Origin: Pycnococcus provasolii
Taxonomy: Eukaryota > Chlorophyta > Pseudoscourfieldiophyceae > Pseudoscourfieldiales
Direction of reading: 5' to 3'
NCBI GenBank assembly: GCA_049487715.1
Contig: CP150546.1
Location: 496,001 to 560,000, forward strand
Length of the DNA stretch: 64,000 nt
Under the pieces are notes generated by a model. The model was given only the letters and a program-made list of their open reading frames with translations, was not told the DNA's origin and did not search any database. Positions 60,701-64,000 of this stretch are shown here, one piece after another (within the stretch, counting starts at the first letter, position 1; every line of letters begins with the position of its first letter). The position numbers and the translations under genes are program-made.

Positions 60701-63700
60701 GGGGAGGAGGGGCCACTGGAATCTTCTTGCTGATCATTGGCAGATGGTTGAAATTTGCCATCGACAAAGAACTCCGCGCATGCCAAGGTGGTTGCATTTG
60801 CATGGTACGCAAAGTTCGAGACTGGTTGTCGATTTGGATGACGCTCCACGACGCACACCGTGTGGTATCCGTGTGAAACATTGTAGAGCACCGGAATCTT
60901 CACAGAGAAAAAGCCATGCGAGTCCATCCAGTCCGAGCCTGTCAGCGTGATGCGCATGCGGTGCGAGTCGAAACCCAACACTCCATTTTGGCTTTTGATA
61001 CCGGGCAGCTCTGAAGTGCCCCACGGACCCCATCCATGGACAGGCTCACCCAAGCCGCCACCAAACAAATCACCATGCCACTCCAGCGTATATTCTGGAA
61101 TCTCGCTTTCCGCAGCTGACACCTCTTTCTTATAGCCTCCGGACCCCTTCCTAAAGTCAAAAGCGCGATTCGTCGGCGTGGACAGCAGCAGACCCTTCTG
61201 CCCCGCATGCAGAAGATTACGTGCTCGCCATCGAATCCATCCCATAAGCACCACGGTATCACCCGTCCAAAATTCGTTCGAGTTGGCGAATACAACAGCC
61301 ACGGTGTCTCTGGCACTCTTGATCACCTCGTCAACTTTCGTTTTCTCATTGATGCGTGAACGAGGAACCACGGGAAGAATGGCGGGAGATATCCTCCGTG
61401 CACCATCCTCCCCGTCGTCATTGGCATCGACTGCGGACACCATCACACCTCCACTGACCTGAGGAGCATATGATTTCATGCGCGTGCATCCGGTCTTATC
61501 CGTAAAAAGGTTCCACGCGCCGTTGCTGCTGTGCTGTAAATCATATTCTTTCGCCGAGATTTGCTCCGACCGGGCGGAAGCAGAGACCCGAATGCGCATT
61601 CCAGGAATTGGCGAGTTCGTGACATGGTCTCGTGCGCACACAACCAACGTCTTTGCCATTGTAGATGCAAAAACGTACAGGCTCACCTCAGTTGCAAGCA
61701 CATAGCCAAAGGCGAAGTTGCTCAACGCAATCGAATGATTAAAACCAAAAGCATGGCCATGGCAGCAGCCTCGCCACCCGAGAACATGTCCCTTGGGTAT
61801 GTCCTTCACTCGAATGGAGATCGGGCTCGCTCGGCTCTGCAGATCCGCGTATGCCGTGACCTCGGGAATCTCTTGGAATGCGGCAGGTCGCAGCGGAGCT
61901 TCCACTTGACGTTTTCGACTGTATCCTGGCTCCTTCCATGGGTTTACGACGGTGTGCTTCAGATTTTCAACCTTAGGTATTGGAAGAAGATTCGACGGAA
62001 ACAGCGTTGCGCTCAAATGAAGCGGCATACTGACGAGTCGCACGGTGCGATTCGGATTGACAGTCTCGTATCCCTCGTCCCCAGTCAATTGTTCTTTAGC
62101 GGTAATCACCGGTGTATCGTCCTTGACAATCCTGCCGTGCCCACCGTCAGCGGTGAGATTCTTGCCCATAGCTAATCCGGCGACTTCGAGGCGCTGTGAG
62201 TCGAAGTGCTCCGCTTCGCTCGGCGAATATGTCAGGAGGGAGGATGGTGGTGAGAACCACCCACGGCGAGCAGCCATTCGAAATAAGGTATCAGCACCGA
62301 TAAGAGGCTGATCCACGCCATCACGCGGGCAGTCGTCTCTTTCACCCGCGCAGCCGGTTATGTTCATGTAGTACAGAGCACCTGTGACAATCTCGTTCGG
62401 GTTCAGGTGGAAACGCAACGTTGTCGGCGATGGCATGGAAATAGTAAAGTTCACCTGCAGGCGACGAGCGTATGGAAACAGCGGGCTTTCTGAAAATTTG
62501 TAGCGCAGACTGCGGCACGACTCATCCATGGCGCCGGCTGTGGCGAAGATGTGTTGCTCATTCAAGAATTCGTGAAGCTCGAGTGCCTTCCTCTCCTGCT
62601 CGCTTTCGTAATTCTTCTCTTCGAGCGGAGGACATTTAAATTCCAGTTTCTTCAGCGCCTCATCCGTGGTGTTTAGTGAGCGAACCAACTCTTGACCCTC
62701 GGGAATCATGACGATGTATGTCTGCCGCCTAATCTTTTCGATGAAATCGTCAATGCTTGCCTTGAGCTGCGTGACGCTTACTGCTGTCGCATCATCGTGA
62801 GCTTGGCCAAGGTAGATGCCGTGGGGGAGGTGCACATCCAAACGGCTTGTGTTCACAATGGGGATGCGATCGTTGCCGTCGCCAAAGGCGTCAAGAAGTC
62901 CCGGTCGGAAGGGCTGCACACCCGCTAGCAACAATCGATATGGCCTATCGAGCAGTCCTCCGTTCGGGGCGTAAACAAGATCTTTGGGAAGTTCGAAGAC
63001 GTACAGCGAGTCAATTCCATCCTCAAGACCCTCAGGCTTAAGCCACATAACCTTCACGAGAATGCACCGGGTCAGGTCGTGCCCGCTGTCATGGTCATGG
63101 ATGATCTTCGTGAGGTCCTCCCCGGTGAGCGGATCAAGCGGTCGCTTGCGCATGTTGCCGGCGCACGGAAGTACGCGCACCTGCGGCTCAGGGAGCTGCC
63201 AAGGCGTCGGCTCCGGAGGCGGCTGCGACGGCGACGGTGGAGGCGTTGGCGGCGGGCTCGGCGGCGGATTTGGCGGATTTGTGGGAAGAGGTGGTGGCGC
63301 AGGCGGCATGGGAGGTGGCGACTGCGTTGGTGGCATCATGGGCGGCAAGCCCCAGAAGGTTTTGCCACTCTTGTGCACGTAGTAGTGATCGTGTCCTGCA
63401 CAGGCAACATCACCCTCGTCGCAACTCACTTCCTTCCAGTCTGGTCGGCCGGGTACCCTTCCCTCACTGATGCGCTCTTCGACCTCCGCTGCATCAGACT
63501 TGGCTTGCTCCTCCCTTTCCGCATCCTCAATCTCCTCCGCCGTTGGGGGACGACGGCGTGCTGGCGTTTCACCACCATCTCTGATGCTCTCGCCTTCGTC
63601 ATTCAGATGAAGACGGCGACGGCGACGAAGACGACGATCGCCACCAGCACTGCCGGGCAGATCAGGAGCCGTGCCGTCGTCAGAACTGCTCAATTCCATC

Positions 63701-64000
63701 TTCGCGTTCAGAGCCTCCGTTTGCTCGACTACTTTTTCGAGCTCGCCTTCTGGCAGAATGTGCTGCTTGCTTCGCATGTCGGAGTGAAACGGCTTCGGCG
63801 GCGGTGGTGGCGGGGGCGAGATTTTAGCGGCATCTCGCAGAGCTTTCCCATACAATTTGGTGCTCGTGTCCCATGGGTCGCGCGAATTAGACTTGCGCGG
63901 GTCACGGTACTTTGTGCAGCCCTCGCCCATTGCAGATTTGCAGTCCACCTTGGCATTCTTCCCCACCATGCGCACACTCACCGGCTGCGTGAAGTGCAGC
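57775..64000 (-). CDS. Large membrane-anchored alpha-2-macroglobulin-like protein, 5'-partial
   Basis: More than 2070 residues; the frame is still open at the window end, so the N terminus is missing. It has a PPPPPPP stretch and a Pro/Ser run (nt 63180-63350). Several beta-sandwich regions resemble macroglobulin domains: a NSNEFWTGDTVVLMGWIRW block (about residue 900 counted from 63981), KRQYRLGDKALLFYSVP (about 1400), and a late RLRLKVPRDVDADKYRIRVRAYISAGHSFGIATR block (about 1890-1920). The C terminus has a single transmembrane helix (LIVYSFALLVGIAISMKL) and a short basic tail. No thioester motif is seen in the window. Alpha-2-macroglobulins trap proteases; here the assignment rests on motif patterns and is moderate. 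Confidence 0.6.
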   Translation of the reverse strand, partial: LHFTQPVSVRMVGKNAKVDCKSAMGEGCTKYRDPRKSNSRDPWDTSTKLYGKALRDAAKISPPPPPPPKPFHSDMRSKQHILPEGELEKVVEQTEALNAKMELSSSDDGTAPDLPGSAGGDRRLRRRRRLHLNDEGESIRDGGETPARRRPPTAEEIEDAEREEQAKSDAAEVEERISEGRVPGRPDWKEVSCDEGDVACAGHDHYYVHKSGKTFWGLPPMMPPTQSPPPMPPAPPPLPTNPPNPPPSPPPTPPPSPSQPPPEPTPWQLPEPQVRVLPCAGNMRKRPLDPLTGEDLTKIIHDHDSGHDLTRCILVKVMWLKPEGLEDGIDSLYVFELPKDLVYAPNGGLLDRPYRLLLAGVQPFRPGLLDAFGDGNDRIPIVNTSRLDVHLPHGIYLGQAHDDATAVSVTQLKASIDDFIEKIRRQTYIVMIPEGQELVRSLNTTDEALKKLEFKCPPLEEKNYESEQERKALELHEFLNEQHIFATAGAMDESCRSLRYKFSESPLFPYARRLQVNFTISMPSPTTLRFHLNPNEIVTGALYYMNITGCAGERDDCPRDGVDQPLIGADTLFRMAARRGWFSPPSSLLTYSPSEAEHFDSQRLEVAGLAMGKNLTADGGHGRIVKDDTPVITAKEQLTGDEGYETVNPNRTVRLVSMPLHLSATLFPSNLLPIPKVENLKHTVVNPWKEPGYSRKRQVEAPLRPAAFQEIPEVTAYADLQSRASPISIRVKDIPKGHVLGWRGCCHGHAFGFNHSIALSNFAFGYVLATEVSLYVFASTMAKTLVVCARDHVTNSPIPGMRIRVSASARSEQISAKEYDLQHSSNGAWNLFTDKTGCTRMKSYAPQVSGGVMVSAVDANDDGEDGARRISPAILPVVPRSRINEKTKVDEVIKSARDTVAVVFANSNEFWTGDTVVLMGWIRWRARNLLHAGQKGLLLSTPTNRAFDFRKGSGGYKKEVSAAESEIPEYTLEWHGDLFGGGLGEPVHGWGPWGTSELPGIKSQNGVLGFDSHRMRITLTGSDWMDSHGFFSVKIPVLYNVSHGYHTVCVVERHPNRQPVSNFAYHANATTLACAEFFVDGKFQPSANDQQEDSSGPSSPGVRRNLRSESRDVESKERHKGNVDRSSAKSHVEILTSKKKPFAGTALHVSLRPIDAMSEEVLLDPTHSATSSRRRLLATKDEEFVVKLYRIGSIDESVESFRESLPSFSGGDSLSASHVHVLSSLHKYRSERLAIESNRLLLSSCNVLVTHQRSMVEAGLRLSSASRWCRFKVPLTARGVEIVACPTATPDDPETCEKLRIVTASLDKSGRHLATSDDTLASACNSNHSDTCEGPPLRWALEDEYQPVGSEARLHGEKADELPCIHDDIFRGNFVDGDCTRTRATDASSLGFTTDFEHGTAEEYMLNMDKRQYRLGDKALLFYSVPDHWAPPHGAAVEKSDDVRVMAHLVGTEGISKTYHARVGSDPNTLRHLEVDVDEVVCRFGCTAHVTLQRASAPSVTLAARISVLWREPLKAEVKVTESMDDVDAEILRAMPTGHVDVVEAGGDLDISLSVRKYTGEAAELAELHDLHGEPQSGTATVIVDLVPKRGAPTAMANPFWPFYVSHASKSIDVATRDTAFSRVSAAAQRRWITESVARSAADPWSGPPPACCHTPLDVFHPENPGFRISNFPCYAPGWKDQCHCNPEACYHRFQRNVLSRSYASSDSLNRVLAREAHVQRMRARWGVDSDSYVGYFEMERLHESTEAFLSAKGFEEHQRNALGDVVLSDAQEDTRDGLTTPQEEDEEDEEWEKTNGGRRAARRLLGKKRKRPIPVAPVAVPPPRPTVAWEDYALKTEAESGLHDAPLPTSNVQGERQRVRTPLVQQFVTKVTGRHSGTGYESPRLRLKVPRDVDADKYRIRVRAYISAGHSFGIATRTYDLAPAPVGKSMVNITDTTTTADRALADPSATLGEKMMLDTPASGVPEDAKKQPPSAVTEVPGYAVGGVHSHRDGTESGALVMGEMAETAHPPPPWFAAEEKENAPPSALARFFQRTRSLGKSQLIVYSFALLVGIAISMKLVSGSVVRQRTRVE

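Noticed and set aside
1-64000. Possible bacterial or organellar contig
   Set aside because: Spliceosomal intron, NAA15, F-box/WD40, MYND, TLK and RAD51-paralog genes with plastid and mitochondrial targeting leaders all point to a nuclear eukaryotic sequence.

Overview
The window reads as nuclear DNA of a small photosynthetic eukaryote with a compact genome. Genes are dense, lie on both strands and are mostly intronless; one clear spliceosomal intron (GT-AG) interrupts the plastid ribosomal protein L1 gene. Nuclear genes for plastid proteins (L1, IspF with transit-like leaders), mitochondrial complex II anchors (SDHC, SDHD), NatA subunit NAA15, FAS1 and (S)PPPP wall-type proteins, and short CCCTAA (TTAGGG-type) arrays fit a picoplanktonic green (prasinophyte-like) alga. 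This assignment is inference; another alga is not excluded. No tRNA, rRNA or CRISPR was seen.

Layout. 1-4672: 3' part of a very large LamG/filamin/DUF2341/kelch surface protein with a one-base frameshift. 5.4-8.8 kb: a membrane L-domain/FAS1 protein and a TPR protein. 9-18.2 kb: plastid L1, a GT31-type glycosyltransferase, NAA15 and a membrane SGNH/PC-esterase-type protein. 18.4-27.2 kb: a MYND/F-box/WD40 protein and a 1487-residue membrane protein carrying a class II glutamine amidotransferase plus SIS domain. 28-35 kb: a small unknown gene and a 1956-residue coiled-coil/EF-hand protein. 35.8-40 kb: IspF, SDHD and SDHC tail to tail, and a DUF1254/DUF1214 secreted protein. 40.7-46.7 kb: an ankyrin protein and a Pro-rich multi-pass surface protein. 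46.7-52.4 kb is repeat-rich: diverged direct repeats, a GT-A glycosyltransferase, and a short tyrosine-recombinase-type element with A1-B1-A2-B2 split direct repeats lying in telomere-like sequence. 52.4-57.8 kb: a TMEM186-like gene, a decayed Tousled-like kinase, a DDE transposase remnant fused out of frame to the end of a coiled-coil gene, and a RAD51-paralog gene without its Walker A half. 57.8-64 kb: a large membrane-anchored protein that looks like an alpha-2-macroglobulin relative without a thioester domain; its 5' end lies outside the window.

Themes. Many products are secretory or surface proteins, three of them type II (or presumed type II) enzymes (GT31-like, SGNH-like, GT-A) that could work on glycans in the Golgi. 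Short telomere-repeat arrays recur in 5' flanks of genes. The 47-58 kb part has clear traces of mobile elements, gene truncation and pseudogenes. The most unusual intact gene is the amidotransferase/SIS membrane fusion, whose presumed catalytic cysteine is internal (residue 180).
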